DNA of 64,000 nt, taken from the NCBI GenBank assembly GCA_010024875.1, contig RGFZ01000002.1:39595-103594 (forward strand), in the 5' to 3' direction. Within the stretch, counting starts at the first letter, position 1. Every line of letters begins with the position of its first letter. Shown piece by piece: positions 1-10,010 of this stretch. The DNA comes from Oxalobacteraceae bacterium. GTDB lineage: Bacteria; Pseudomonadota; Gammaproteobacteria; Burkholderiales; Burkholderiaceae_D. The position numbers and the translations under genes were made by a program. A model generated the notes under the pieces. The model was not told the origin of the DNA. It saw only the letters and a program-made list of their open reading frames with translations, and ran no database searches.

Positions 1-774
1 GATCCGACCTTTGCATTTGATACAGCCATTCCCTTTGGGCTCACCTCGCGTCAGCAAACTGCATGGATGGAACAGGGCGGAGGAAAGCAGCTGTTACGTG
101 ATTTTTTCCGTGAATATGGTGTTATCAATTTGCTGGGCGGAAACACGGGTTGTCAGATGGGCGGCTGGTTCCGACGTGAGGTAAATACGCCCAAGGATTT
201 ATCTGGTCTGAAGATGCGCGTTGGTGGTTTCGCCGGTCGTGTGATGCAGAGGCTGGGTGTGGTTCCTCAGCAGATTGCCGGCGGCGATATCTATCCTGCG
301 CTGGAAAAAGGCACGATCGATGCCGCCGAATGGATAGGACCGTATGACGACGAAAAGCTGGGCTTCAATCGCGTCGCACCTAATTACTATTCACCCGGCT
401 GGTGGGAGGCCGGCGCGCAGTTGTCTTTCTACGTCAGTGCGAAGGATTGGGACAAGCTTCCCAAAGATTACCAGGCTGCGCTCGAGGTGGCCTCGTACGA
501 GGCGCATGTGACCATGCAAGCGATGTATGACGCGCGCAATCCGACTGCGCTGGCGCGCTTGCTGAAAGAGGGCGTCAAGCTGCGTTACTTCTCCAAGACT
601 ATTTTGGATGCCTGCTACAAAGCCGCACACGAAGTATTTGACGAAGAATCGCAGAAGAATCCACATTTCAAAAAAATCTTCGAGCCCTGGCAGCGTTTCC
701 AGCGCGACCAGAATCAATGGTCGATGGTTGCAGAAAATCAGATACAGACTTACCTGATTGGTAAGAGTAGATAA
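1..774 (+). CDS. TRAP transporter substrate-binding protein (DctP family), 5' end outside window
   Basis: Frame 1 is open from base 1 (DPTFAFDTAIPFGLTSRQQTAWMEQGGGK...). Motifs such as GCQMGGWFRREVNTPKDLSGLKMRVGGFAGRVMQRLG and AAEWIGPYDDEKLGF are typical of TRAP DctP. Confidence 0.9.
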   Translation, partial: DPTFAFDTAIPFGLTSRQQTAWMEQGGGKQLLRDFFREYGVINLLGGNTGCQMGGWFRREVNTPKDLSGLKMRVGGFAGRVMQRLGVVPQQIAGGDIYPALEKGTIDAAEWIGPYDDEKLGFNRVAPNYYSPGWWEAGAQLSFYVSAKDWDKLPKDYQAALEVASYEAHVTMQAMYDARNPTALARLLKEGVKLRYFSKTILDACYKAAHEVFDEESQKNPHFKKIFEPWQRFQRDQNQWSMVAENQIQTYLIGKSR

Positions 775-815
775 GCCGCACCACAGACTGCAGTATTTTC
801 TCAGTAATTACATTC

Positions 816-841
816 AACCGCTGCTTCGGCAGCGGTTTTTC
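816..841 (+). terminator. Rho-independent terminator after dctP
   Basis: ACCGCTGC-TTCG-GCAGCGGT stem followed by TTTTT. Confidence 0.8.
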
Positions 842-866
842 ATTGGACTCGTTGGTACTGCGGCAT

Positions 867-897
867 AAAAAAAGCCAGACCGAGATCTGGCTTTTTT
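867..897. terminator. Bidirectional terminator between convergent dctP and dctM
   Basis: AAAAAAAGCCAGA-CCGAGA-TCTGGCTTTTTT hairpin with A tract and T tract. Confidence 0.8.
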
Positions 898-913
898 ACA
901 GATGGCATACGGC

Positions 914-2596
914 TTACTTTTTGTCCGGTTCGCCCATGTCAAGCTTCAGATCCGAGCTTCCTTCCTTGTCACCGTCGAGATTGAAATCGACTTTCATTTC
1001 GCTGCTGGCATCCGCATCACCCGAAGGCATTTGAATGTTCAGCTCGATCTGCTCTTTCATGTCAGTTTTGTTACCGACCGAGATGAGCGAGGGGAAAGCG
1101 ATGATCATCGCAACCATTAGCAGTTGCAGGCCTACAAAGGGCACGGCTCCCCAGTAGATTTCACTGGTCTTCACTTCTTTGGGCGCAACCGAGCGCAGGA
1201 AGAATAACGCGAAACCGAATGGGGGGTGCATGAATGACGTCTGCATGTTCACCGACAGTAGCACGCCGAACCAGATCAGGTCGATGCCCATCTTGTCAGC
1301 CACTGGACCCACCAGCGGCACCAGTATGAACGCCAGCTCGAAGAAATCGAGGAAGAAAGCGAGACCAAAGAACAGCAGGTTCACCACAATCAGGAAGCCC
1401 GCAGTACCGCCTGGCAGCGATGTCAGTAGATGCTCAACCCACAGATCACCATTAATGCCCCGGAATACCAGCGAGAACACGCTGGAGCCGATCAGTATGA
1501 ACAGCACAAAGCAGGCGAGGCGAGAGGTCGAGTTCATCGCTTGCTTGAGGAGGTCGCCGCTCAGACGGCGGTTGGCGAACGCGAGGATCATCGCACCCAG
1601 TGCGCCCATACCACCACCCTCGGTAGGCGTGGCAATGCCCACGAAGATCGTACCCAGTACAAGGAAGATCAGCGCCAGCGGCGGTACCAGTACCAGCACA
1701 ACTTTTTCCGCCATCATCGACAACAGACCGAGCTTCAGCTTCTTGTTGGCGAGAGCAATGCTGTACGTCAATACCACACCCACCACCCCAGCATACACCG
1801 CGATCTCGTCAGCCGCGAGCTTGGTAGTCGCTGCCAAGTGGAGTTTGCCAAAAGCCCAAGCAACGCCGATGCCAAGACCAAGCAGCACAAGCAGAGAGGG
1901 TATGCCGCTCGAACCATCTGCTTCGCGAAGATTTCGCGCCTCGGGCGGCAATGCCGGTAGCGCGGTCGGCCTGATCATCGACATGACCATGATGTAGCCG
2001 GCATACATCGCCGTCAGGGTAAGACCAGGCAAGAACGCGGCCTGGTACATGTCACCCACTGAGCGCCCTAGCTGATCAGCCATCACAATCAGCACCAGCG
2101 ACGGCGGGATGATCTGCGCGAGCGTGCCAGAAGCTGCGATAACGCCAGAGGCAATCTTGCGGTCATAGCCATAACGCAGCATGACAGGCAGCGAGATGAG
2201 TCCCATCGAGATCACTGACGCAGCAACCACGCCAGTCGTTGCCGCCAGCAGCGCACCGACAAAAATCACTGCATAGGCGATACCACCGCGCATCGGGCCG
2301 AACAGCTGTCCTATCGTATCCAGCAAGTCCTCCGCCATGCCAGAGCGTTCGAGGATCAGGCCCATGAAGGTAAAGAAAGGAATGGCCAGCAGCGTGTCAT
2401 TGGCCATGATACCGAACAGGCGGTTTGGTAGCGCCTGAAGAAGCTCAGGCTTCAGCAGGCCGACTTCGATGCCGATGAGGCCGAACAGCAGCCCATTGGC
2501 GGCCAACGAAAAAGCCACAGGGAAGCCAGACAGCAGGAAAACAATCAGGGTGACGAACATGACAGGGGCCATGTTCGCAATCAGGAATTCAATCAT
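914..2596 (-). CDS. TRAP transporter large permease (DctM)
   Basis: 560 aa hydrophobic protein; motifs IPFFTFMGLILERSGMAEDLLDTIG, ATTGVVAASVISMGLISLPVML, IIPPSLVLIVMADQLGRSVGDMYQAAFLPGL, FMHPPFGFALFFLRSVAP. Confidence 0.92.
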   Translation of the reverse strand: MIEFLIANMAPVMFVTLIVFLLSGFPVAFSLAANGLLFGLIGIEVGLLKPELLQALPNRLFGIMANDTLLAIPFFTFMGLILERSGMAEDLLDTIGQLFGPMRGGIAYAVIFVGALLAATTGVVAASVISMGLISLPVMLRYGYDRKIASGVIAASGTLAQIIPPSLVLIVMADQLGRSVGDMYQAAFLPGLTLTAMYAGYIMVMSMIRPTALPALPPEARNLREADGSSGIPSLLVLLGLGIGVAWAFGKLHLAATTKLAADEIAVYAGVVGVVLTYSIALANKKLKLGLLSMMAEKVVLVLVPPLALIFLVLGTIFVGIATPTEGGGMGALGAMILAFANRRLSGDLLKQAMNSTSRLACFVLFILIGSSVFSLVFRGINGDLWVEHLLTSLPGGTAGFLIVVNLLFFGLAFFLDFFELAFILVPLVGPVADKMGIDLIWFGVLLSVNMQTSFMHPPFGFALFFLRSVAPKEVKTSEIYWGAVPFVGLQLLMVAMIIAFPSLISVGNKTDMKEQIELNIQMPSGDADASSEMKVDFNLDGDKEGSSDLKLDMGEPDKK

Positions 2597-2614
2597 TTTG
2601 GCGCCTCAATCCGT

Positions 2615-3199
2615 TCAGTTGATCTGGTTCGCGGCTTTGATCGCCTCGATCTCTTCTGCAGGCGAGGGCGCCTGTTTTTCAAACTCGCTGGCATCGACCA
2701 ATCCTTGCAAGTAGCCGATGCGCTTGACCAGTTCGGATAGTCCTTGCAGTGTAAGCAGTAGAAAGCCAATCGGTATCAGCACCTTCGCGGGCCACAGAAT
2801 CAGGCCGCCGGCGTTGCTGGATACTTCTTGATTACGCACCGACTCCATCGCGAAGGGTACTGCGAAGTACAGTATCAGCAACGTTGCAGGTAGCAGAAAG
2901 AAAATGAAGCCAAACACATCAATCCAGACCTGAGTGCGCTTGGAGAACCGGCCTACCACGACATCGATGCGCACATGCTCATTGCGCTTGAGCGTGTTGG
3001 CAGAGGCCAGCAGAAAGATGGCACCGAACAGGTACCACTGGATCTCCAGCCATGCATTCGAGCTGGTATTGATCGCATAACGAACGAGCGCATTACCGCT
3101 GCAAATCAGCACAGCCGCCAGCAATGCCCAGCTGATGGTAGTGCCGATCTTTTCGTTCATCGTATCGATGAAGCGGGAGAAGGACAATAAGGATGACAT
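2615..3199 (-). CDS. TRAP transporter small permease (DctQ); start set at the internal ATG MSSLLSFSRFIDTMNEKIG
   Basis: Four-TM protein with WLEIQWYLFGAIFLLASANTLKRNEHVRIDV motif; adjacent to dctM. The longer ORF to 3478 has an unlikely N-terminus. Confidence 0.88.
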   Translation of the reverse strand: MSSLLSFSRFIDTMNEKIGTTISWALLAAVLICSGNALVRYAINTSSNAWLEIQWYLFGAIFLLASANTLKRNEHVRIDVVVGRFSKRTQVWIDVFGFIFFLLPATLLILYFAVPFAMESVRNQEVSSNAGGLILWPAKVLIPIGFLLLTLQGLSELVKRIGYLQGLVDASEFEKQAPSPAEEIEAIKAANQIN

Positions 3200-3591
3200 G
3201 GTCGGTTTTCTTTCGCGAAAATTGTTGACGCCGGGGAGGCATCCGATTGCAGAAAACCGCTGGCAGAATGCGCAGCTGATCGGCAGCGGGTACTTGGTAC
3301 ACCCTACTCGATACGCAGGCACGGCCAGTGTTCGTCTTGCCTCTCGCGCAGGCCCCTCGCGGACGATGCGCGCAGAAATGATCAGCGTCTCCCCAGTTCT
3401 TTTTTCTGCCGGATTTCGCCACTGCCGGCACCCCACCCCGGCAGGCTCTGGGTGGAATGGCGGCAAGCGTGACGACAATGTAGCCGCTGCTGCGATTGCT
3501 TTGTTATGTTGCTCTGCAACAGCAATGCAACGGCTTTACCGATCTCTTTTTTTTGCTACTGAGTAGACGTTTTATCACAACATTGCCCGAA

Positions 3592-3632
3592 TAAAAATGC
3601 ACCGGAGCCTCAGCTGTGGCAGCGGTGCATGG
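3592..3632 (-). terminator. Terminator downstream of argH
   Basis: On minus strand ATGCACCG...CGGTGCAT stem followed by TTTTATT. Confidence 0.6.
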
Positions 3633-3659
3633 TTTTGTCAGGTTGGGTTCAGGCAGAGG

Positions 3660-5054
3660 TCAGTTCAGGCGTAAACGTGCGCTTTTTATCGCCGCAGTGA
3701 CCTGATTTGGCGCAGTGCCGCCGAGATGATTTCGGGCCGCGACCGAGCCCTCGAGCGTCAGCACAGAGTAAACATCCTTATCGATCAGCGGCGAGAATTC
3801 CCGCAGTGCAGCGATAGAAAGTTCGCTCAGATCGCAGGATTTTTGTTCGCAGGCTCGAACAGCCATAGCCACTGCTTCGTGAGCGTCGCGGAATGGCAGG
3901 CCCTTCTTCACCAGATAATCTGCGAGATCAGTTGCCGTTGCATAGCCTTGCAGGGAGGCCGCGCGCATGGGCTCGGCTTTCACGCTGATGCCACCCGCCA
4001 TATCGGCAAAGATACGCAACGTATCAATCAGGGTGTCGACGGTATCGAACAATGGCTCTTTGTCCTCCTGGTTATCTTTGTTATAGGCAAGTGGCTGCCC
4101 TTTCATCAGGGTCAGTAGCGCCATCAGATGGCCATTCACGCGTCCAGTCTTGCCACGCGCAAGCTCTGGTACGTCGGGATTTTTTTTCTGCGGCATGATC
4201 GAAGAACCTGTACAAAATCGATCAGCAATGTCAATGAAGCCCAGGCGCGGGCTCATCCAGATCACCAGTTCTTCCGACAATCGCGAGACATGCGTCATGA
4301 CCAGCGCACCGGCGGCGCAGAATTCGATCGCGAAATCCCGATCCGAGACTGCATCCAGCGAGTTCAGACACACTTCATCGAAGCCAAGGGTCTTTGCGAC
4401 GCGTTGGCGGTCAATTGGAAAAGTGGTGCCTGCGAGCGCGGCAGAGCCCAGCGGCAGACGATTGACGCGCTTGCGGCAGTCCAGCATACGCTCGGTATCG
4501 CGATTGAACATCTCCACATAGGCAAGCATATGATGACCAAAGGTGACTGGTTGCGCGACCTGCATGTGCGTGAATCCCGGCAGGATGGTGTCTGCGTGCT
4601 TTTCTGCCAAATCGAGCAGTGCCAGTTGAAATTGCTTCAGCAAGCCGACAATATCGTCTATTGCCGAGCGCAGGTACAGGCGAATGTCGGTCGCGACCTG
4701 ATCATTGCGTGAGCGGCCGGTGTGAAGCCGCTTGCCGGCATCACCCACCAGTTCAGTCAGACGCTTCTCGATATTCAGGTGAACATCTTCCAGATCGAGC
4801 AGCCACTCAAATTTGCCGGCGGCGATCTCGGATTGAATCTGCGACATGCCACGCTGGATATCGTCATAGTCTTGCGCGCTGATGATTTTCTGGTGTGCAA
4901 GCATCTCGGCATGGGCGAGTGAGCCCAGGATATCGACTTCAGCAAGACGGTAATCGAAATACACAGAGGCGGTGTAGCGCTTCACGAGGTCGGAAACCGG
5001 CTCGGAGAAGCGTGCGGACCAAGCCTCATCCTTTTTGGAAAATTGGTCTGACAT
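3660..5054 (-). CDS. argH: Argininosuccinate lyase
   Basis: 464 aa; [24 protein letters not shown] signature, [19 protein letters not shown]. Confidence 0.97.
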   Translation of the reverse strand: MSDQFSKKDEAWSARFSEPVSDLVKRYTASVYFDYRLAEVDILGSLAHAEMLAHQKIISAQDYDDIQRGMSQIQSEIAAGKFEWLLDLEDVHLNIEKRLTELVGDAGKRLHTGRSRNDQVATDIRLYLRSAIDDIVGLLKQFQLALLDLAEKHADTILPGFTHMQVAQPVTFGHHMLAYVEMFNRDTERMLDCRKRVNRLPLGSAALAGTTFPIDRQRVAKTLGFDEVCLNSLDAVSDRDFAIEFCAAGALVMTHVSRLSEELVIWMSPRLGFIDIADRFCTGSSIMPQKKNPDVPELARGKTGRVNGHLMALLTLMKGQPLAYNKDNQEDKEPLFDTVDTLIDTLRIFADMAGGISVKAEPMRAASLQGYATATDLADYLVKKGLPFRDAHEAVAMAVRACEQKSCDLSELSIAALREFSPLIDKDVYSVLTLEGSVAARNHLGGTAPNQVTAAIKSARLRLN

Positions 5055-5154
5055 GATGATCGGGTAGACGATGACTAGCTACGATTATAGAGGAAGCAGA
5101 TATTTACCTCGCTGGTGCCGGCCAGGGCATGGCGTTGCGGAAGGCGTAGGCGAG

Positions 5155-5182
5155 GTGGATCCCAGCTTTCGCTGGGAGGATG
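5155..5182. repeat. REP-like short palindrome (ggatcccagctttcgctgggagg)
   Basis: CCCAGC-TTTC-GCTGGG palindrome of the dispersed 'attccggctttcgccggaatga' type; related copies near 16390, 40445 and 40500. Confidence 0.5.
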
Positions 5183-5283
5183 TTTTTGGCGGAGTAGGCT
5201 TTACACCGACATCTAAGCGGAAGCTCGGGCCCAGGACATGGAAAAACCTTTGGTCCGAGCGCCTGCACCAAGGATGCTGTCGA

Positions 5284-8118
5284 TCAGCCGGTATTCCTGA
5301 GCCCCGCCGCAATACCATTGATCGACAAATGGATACCACGATGTACGCGAATGTCAGTCTCGCGTCCTTGCTCTTTCCAGCTGCGATGGCGTTTGATCAG
5401 TTCGACCTGCAAGTGATTCAGCGGGTCAAGGTAGGCGAAACGGTTTTTGATAGAACGTGCCAGCGTGGGGTTGTTTGCCAGCCGCTCTTTCGAGCCTGTA
5501 ATCATCGACAGGCATTCAGTGCTTAACTCCAGCTCAGCGGTAATACGCTTGAAAATTGCATTGCGCAGCTTCTTGTCAGCCACCAAGCCGGAATACCGCG
5601 ATGCCACGGCAAGGTCGGTCTTGGATAGCACCATGTCCATGTTGGATAACAGCGTAGAGAAAAACGGCCAGTCGCGGAACATCGTTTTCAGGGTCGCTAG
5701 TTTTTTCGCTCTCGCGGCGCTGCTGTCATCGGATAGCCAAGCCTCTACCGCACTGCCAAAACCGTACCAGCCCGGCAGTAGAAGCCGGCATTGTCCCCAT
5801 GAGAAGCCCCAGGGAATGGCGCGCAGATCTTCAATGCGACGGGTCGATTTACGCGATGCGGGTCGCGAGCCGATGTTCAGTTCGGCGATCTCGGAGATGG
5901 GGGTGGCGGAGAAAAAATAATCCGTGAAACCAGGTGTTTCATAAACCAGATCGCGATACGCGCGATAAGCGTGACTTGACAGTGAATCCATCACTTGCTC
6001 GAACCCTTCACGCTGCTGCGCCCGCTTGCCGTCCGTTTGCAGCGGCGTCAGGCTGGCCTCGATCACGGCAGCCACGACCAGTTCAAGGTTGCGACGACCG
6101 ATTTCGGGGTTGGAGAATTTGGAGGCGATGATTTCTCCCTGCTCGGTCAGCCGGAACTGGCCGTTCACAGTGCCCGCAGGTTGCGCCAGAATCGCCTCGT
6201 GACTCGGTCCACCGCCACGGCCCACCGTGCCGCCCCGGCCATGGAATAGTCTGAGCTTCACGCCATGATGCTCAAACACTTTGACCAGTGCCACCTCGGC
6301 TTTGTACAGCTCCCAGTTCGAGGTGAGGAAACCGCCATCCTTGTTCGAATCAGAGTAACCGAGCATGACTTCCTGTAGTTCCCTTTGCTGCCGCACCAGC
6401 GCACGCACAGATGGCATACCCAACCAGCTATCCATGATCGATGGCGCATTCCGCAAGTCGGGGATCGTCTCGAACAGCGGAATCACCATCAGCTGGGCTT
6501 GTGATGGTTCGCCGTGCCCAGATATACGCATGAGGCCGGTTTCTTTTTGTAGTAGCAGAACTTCCAGCAGGTCGGATACGGTTTCTGTATGAGAGATGAT
6601 GTAGTTGCGAATCGCGCGCGCACCGAATTGTTCACGCACAAGACGCGCCATCTTGAGAACGGCAAGTTCGGACACCGTTTCGTCAGAGTAAGTTAGGTAG
6701 GGCGAGCGCAGCAGACGCGGCTGGGACAGCTCGGATAACAAAAGCGCAATCTTGTCTTCTTCGGATAATGCGGAGTAATCAGCGCAAACGCCAGCTTCTC
6801 GGAACAACTCAGTCAGCACCCGATCGTGTACATCGGAACTTTGCCGCATGTCGAGCGTCGCCAGGTGAAAGCCGAAAATATCTGCAGCGCGGCGAAGCGT
6901 ATTCAGTCGCGGACGCGTCATCGCCAGTCCATGATTTGCGCGCAGCGAATCGCTGATCACATCCAGATCAGCAGTGAATTCGCTGATGTGATTGTAAGGA
7001 GCCAGCGCAGAGACTTCTTGTCGCAAGATGTTGGTTACGCCCAGTTTACGTGCGGTAGCGGCGAGGCGGGCATACACCGTGATCAGCGCACGCCGATATG
7101 GCTCGTCAGTACGATGCGGTGAGTTATCCGGTGAGGCATCCGCCATCGCCTCGAGCTCTGGGCTGACCGATACCAGTAGCGTGGAAATTGAGAGTTCAGC
7201 GCCCAGCGCATGTACCTCGTCGAGATAAAAATCCAGAATTGTTGTCGACTGGCGCGACATCGCGCGCGACATGGTCGAGGCATTCACGTTCGGATTACCA
7301 TCGCGATCGCCACCGATCCAACTACCCATCTGAATAAAGGGCTGCATCGACAGGTGCTTGGAGTGGGGATATTGCTGCGTAAACTCGTGTTCGATGTCTT
7401 CCATCAGACCCGGAAGTTCGCGCAGAAAAGTGATCCGGTAATACGACAACGCATTTTCGATCTCGTCATCGACCGTGAGCTTCGAGTAACGAAGCATGCG
7501 CGTCTGCCACAACTTGGTAATTTCTGCGTGGAGTAACTGCGTATTGCGATTCCTCTCTGAGGCAGTTAGGGGAAGGTCGCGCGCCGCGAGTAGCCGAGCG
7601 ATCTCGCGTCCGGCATCGAGAATACTTTTTCTCTGAACTTCGGTCGGATGCGCAGTGAGCACGGGCGAGATCAGTGCGTCATTAAAGAATGATTGCACCG
7701 CTTTTCCAGTCACGCCCGCCGCATCTAGTTTGGATAACGTTGCCGCAACGCTGCCCGGTTGCGGCGCCGAACCGGCGATCAGATGAGCTCGGCGGCGGCG
7801 ATTGTGGTGCTGGTCTTCAGCGATATTGGCGAGATGAGAAAAATAGGAAAATGCTCTCACCACTGAATTGGTCTGGTCTCGGGTCAGTTTCTTCAGCAGC
7901 TTGTCGAGGTCCGCGCCGGCGGCCGCATCGGATTCGCGGCGAAAACGAACAGCGGTTTGCCGAATGGTTTCAACAATCTCGAACACCGCTTCGCCTTCCT
8001 GATGCCGGACAACGTCGCCGAGCAAGCGGCCCAGCAGGCGGATGTCTTCTCTCAGCGGAGCATCTTTATCCTGAGTTTTTCTTTGAGGTGGAGCTGCTGC
8101 TTTCTTTTTGATGGCCAT
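5284..8118 (-). CDS. ppc: Phosphoenolpyruvate carboxylase
   Basis: 944 aa; VLTAHPTEVQRKSILD, GGDRDGNPNV, LGYSDSNKDGG, FHGRGGTVGRGGGPSHEAILAQP, C-terminal INGIAAGLRNTG. Confidence 0.97.
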   Translation of the reverse strand: MAIKKKAAAPPQRKTQDKDAPLREDIRLLGRLLGDVVRHQEGEAVFEIVETIRQTAVRFRRESDAAAGADLDKLLKKLTRDQTNSVVRAFSYFSHLANIAEDQHHNRRRRAHLIAGSAPQPGSVAATLSKLDAAGVTGKAVQSFFNDALISPVLTAHPTEVQRKSILDAGREIARLLAARDLPLTASERNRNTQLLHAEITKLWQTRMLRYSKLTVDDEIENALSYYRITFLRELPGLMEDIEHEFTQQYPHSKHLSMQPFIQMGSWIGGDRDGNPNVNASTMSRAMSRQSTTILDFYLDEVHALGAELSISTLLVSVSPELEAMADASPDNSPHRTDEPYRRALITVYARLAATARKLGVTNILRQEVSALAPYNHISEFTADLDVISDSLRANHGLAMTRPRLNTLRRAADIFGFHLATLDMRQSSDVHDRVLTELFREAGVCADYSALSEEDKIALLLSELSQPRLLRSPYLTYSDETVSELAVLKMARLVREQFGARAIRNYIISHTETVSDLLEVLLLQKETGLMRISGHGEPSQAQLMVIPLFETIPDLRNAPSIMDSWLGMPSVRALVRQQRELQEVMLGYSDSNKDGGFLTSNWELYKAEVALVKVFEHHGVKLRLFHGRGGTVGRGGGPSHEAILAQPAGTVNGQFRLTEQGEIIASKFSNPEIGRRNLELVVAAVIEASLTPLQTDGKRAQQREGFEQVMDSLSSHAYRAYRDLVYETPGFTDYFFSATPISEIAELNIGSRPASRKSTRRIEDLRAIPWGFSWGQCRLLLPGWYGFGSAVEAWLSDDSSAARAKKLATLKTMFRDWPFFSTLLSNMDMVLSKTDLAVASRYSGLVADKKLRNAIFKRITAELELSTECLSMITGSKERLANNPTLARSIKNRFAYLDPLNHLQVELIKRHRSWKEQGRETDIRVHRGIHLSINGIAAGLRNTG

Positions 8119-8283
8119 GGCGGTGGTGTGCTTTCAGCGTCGAATGGGGCGACCCGGATTTTGGTCAGGTCGCGCAGAGGTCGCGTGATAGAATTCAACG
8201 ATTATTTTTCAGCAATGACGAGCAGGTCGAAAGCTGTGCGAACCACGCGCAGCTAACCCGAAACAAAGAGTAGAGAGGCCGCG

Positions 8284-9222
8284 TTGAACTCATCATTTTC
8301 CGGAAAGCTGGTCATTGCGTCACGTGAGAGCCGTCTGGCCATGTGGCAGGCTGAAACGGTTCGGGCGCGCTTACTTCAATTATATCCCCACAGTACAGTA
8401 GAGATTCTTGGCATGACGACTCGAGGCGATCAGATTCTGGATCGCACCCTGTCCAAGGTGGGCGGCAAGGGTCTGTTCGTCAAAGAGCTGGAAGTCGCGA
8501 TGCAAGAGGGTGCGGCCGACTTGGCAGTGCACTCGCTCAAAGATGTACCAATGGAGCTGCCCGAAGGTTTCGAGCTGGCTGCCGTGCTCGAGCGCGAGGA
8601 TCCTCGCGATGCCTTCGTGTCCAACCAATACCAGAGCCTTGCCGATCTGCCTGCTGGTGCCATTATCGGCACCAGCAGCCTCCGTCGTCAGGCTCTGATA
8701 GCCGCGCGCTTTCCTCAACTGCTGATCCAGCCGCTGCGCGGTAATCTCGATACGCGTCTGGCCAAGCTCGATCGCGGCGAATACGCTGCCATCATTCTTG
8801 CAGCGGCGGGCCTGAAGCGGCTGGGCATGGCTGAACGCATTCGCAGTTTCATCGAACCCGATGACAGCCTTCCCGCGCCGGGTCAGGGTGCGATGGCCAT
8901 CGAAATACCTTCTGGTCGCAGCGATCTGCAGGACTTGCTGGCGCCGCTGAACCACACGGATACTGAACTCGCCGTACGCGCCGAACGCACGCTTTCGCGC
9001 AGTTTTGGCGGCAGTTGCCAGGTACCGCTGGCGGCCTTCGCCACTGTGAACAAAGATGCAATGCGCTTACGCGCGATGGTAGCCACGCCCGACGGCAAGC
9101 GGATCGCCCGTGCCGAGATCAGCGGGTCGGCAGCGACACCCGAGGCCTTGGGCCAGGAGATTGCTCGTGTGCTGGAGGCGCAGGATGCGCAATCGATTCT
9201 CGCTGCTTGCAAGACCGAGTAA
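8284..9222 (+). CDS. hemC: Porphobilinogen deaminase (hydroxymethylbilane synthase), TTG start
   Basis: 312 aa; [56 protein letters not shown]. Confidence 0.97.
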   Translation: MNSSFSGKLVIASRESRLAMWQAETVRARLLQLYPHSTVEILGMTTRGDQILDRTLSKVGGKGLFVKELEVAMQEGAADLAVHSLKDVPMELPEGFELAAVLEREDPRDAFVSNQYQSLADLPAGAIIGTSSLRRQALIAARFPQLLIQPLRGNLDTRLAKLDRGEYAAIILAAAGLKRLGMAERIRSFIEPDDSLPAPGQGAMAIEIPSGRSDLQDLLAPLNHTDTELAVRAERTLSRSFGGSCQVPLAAFATVNKDAMRLRAMVATPDGKRIARAEISGSAATPEALGQEIARVLEAQDAQSILAACKTE

Positions 9223-9236
9223 GGCGTGAAACAGGC

Positions 9237-10010
9237 TTGAAGAAGACGCCCGTCGTCATTACCCGTCCGCTGGCTCAGGCCGAGCCACTCGCCGCCCGGC
9301 TGTCCGCGCAATCCATCGATGCCCGTGTTTTCCCGCTGCTTGACATCCAGCCACTGCCGGATTCGGGCGCGCTGAGAGCCGCGCTTACCCGTCTGACTGA
9401 CTACGCCATGGTGGCCTTCGTCAGCCCGAATGCGATCGATGCCGCCTTCGCGTACCTGACCGTATGGCCAGCGGGCGTGATCGCTGCAGTGGTTGGCGAT
9501 GGCAGCCGGCAGGCGCTGGCACGGCACGGCGTGACTGACGCGACTGCCCGGGTCGTCAGTCCGGCCGACACTCGCCGCACCGACTCCGAAACACTCGTGG
9601 AGGTGTTGGACTTACCCTCGCTCGCCGGCAAAAAGGTGCTGATCGTGCGCGCCGAGACCGGGCGCGAGCTGCTCGCCGACCGTTTGCGGGAAGCTGGCGT
9701 GACCGTGGAACAGATCGCGGCTTACCGACGTAGTTCACCTGTGATGGACAAGGCACGCCGCCAGCAGCTGCAAGACCTGATTGCCGAGGACTGCGACTGG
9801 GTCATCACCAGCTCGGAGGCGCTGCGTTATCTGAAATCTGCCGCACTCGAGGCGTGCGGAGACAAGGGCTGGGCGCGTCTGCGCGAGGCTTGCCTGATTG
9901 TCCCGCACGAGCGTATCGCTGAAACTGCTCGCGAGCTCGAATTTGCTGTCGTGATTCAGACGGTTTCAGGCGACGAAGCCTTGATCGGCGCGATACAATC
10001 GCGTCCATGA
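9237..10010 (+). CDS. hemD: Uroporphyrinogen-III synthase, probable TTG start
   Basis: LKKTPVVITRPLAQAEPLAARLSAQSIDARVFPLLDI...; lies between hemC and hemX. The longer ORF from 9015 overlaps hemC. Confidence 0.88.
   Translation: MKKTPVVITRPLAQAEPLAARLSAQSIDARVFPLLDIQPLPDSGALRAALTRLTDYAMVAFVSPNAIDAAFAYLTVWPAGVIAAVVGDGSRQALARHGVTDATARVVSPADTRRTDSETLVEVLDLPSLAGKKVLIVRAETGRELLADRLREAGVTVEQIAAYRRSSPVMDKARRQQLQDLIAEDCDWVITSSEALRYLKSAALEACGDKGWARLREACLIVPHERIAETARELEFAVVIQTVSGDEALIGAIQSRP

Noticed and set aside
1179-1997. 272-aa ORF on + strand antisense to dctM
   Set aside because: Low-complexity Ser/Arg/Pro-rich translation, typical of the antisense frame of a GC-rich gene; dctM on the other strand is certain.
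3200-3478. Extended N-terminus of the DctQ ORF
   Set aside because: Arg/Cys-rich, not like a membrane protein N-terminus; ATG at 3199 gives a standard DctQ.
4128-4712. 194-aa + strand ORF antisense to argH
   Set aside because: Shadow ORF over argH, which has all expected motifs.
9015-9236. Extended N-terminus of the hemD ORF
   Set aside because: Overlaps hemC heavily; uroporphyrinogen-III synthase homology begins at the TTG at 9237.
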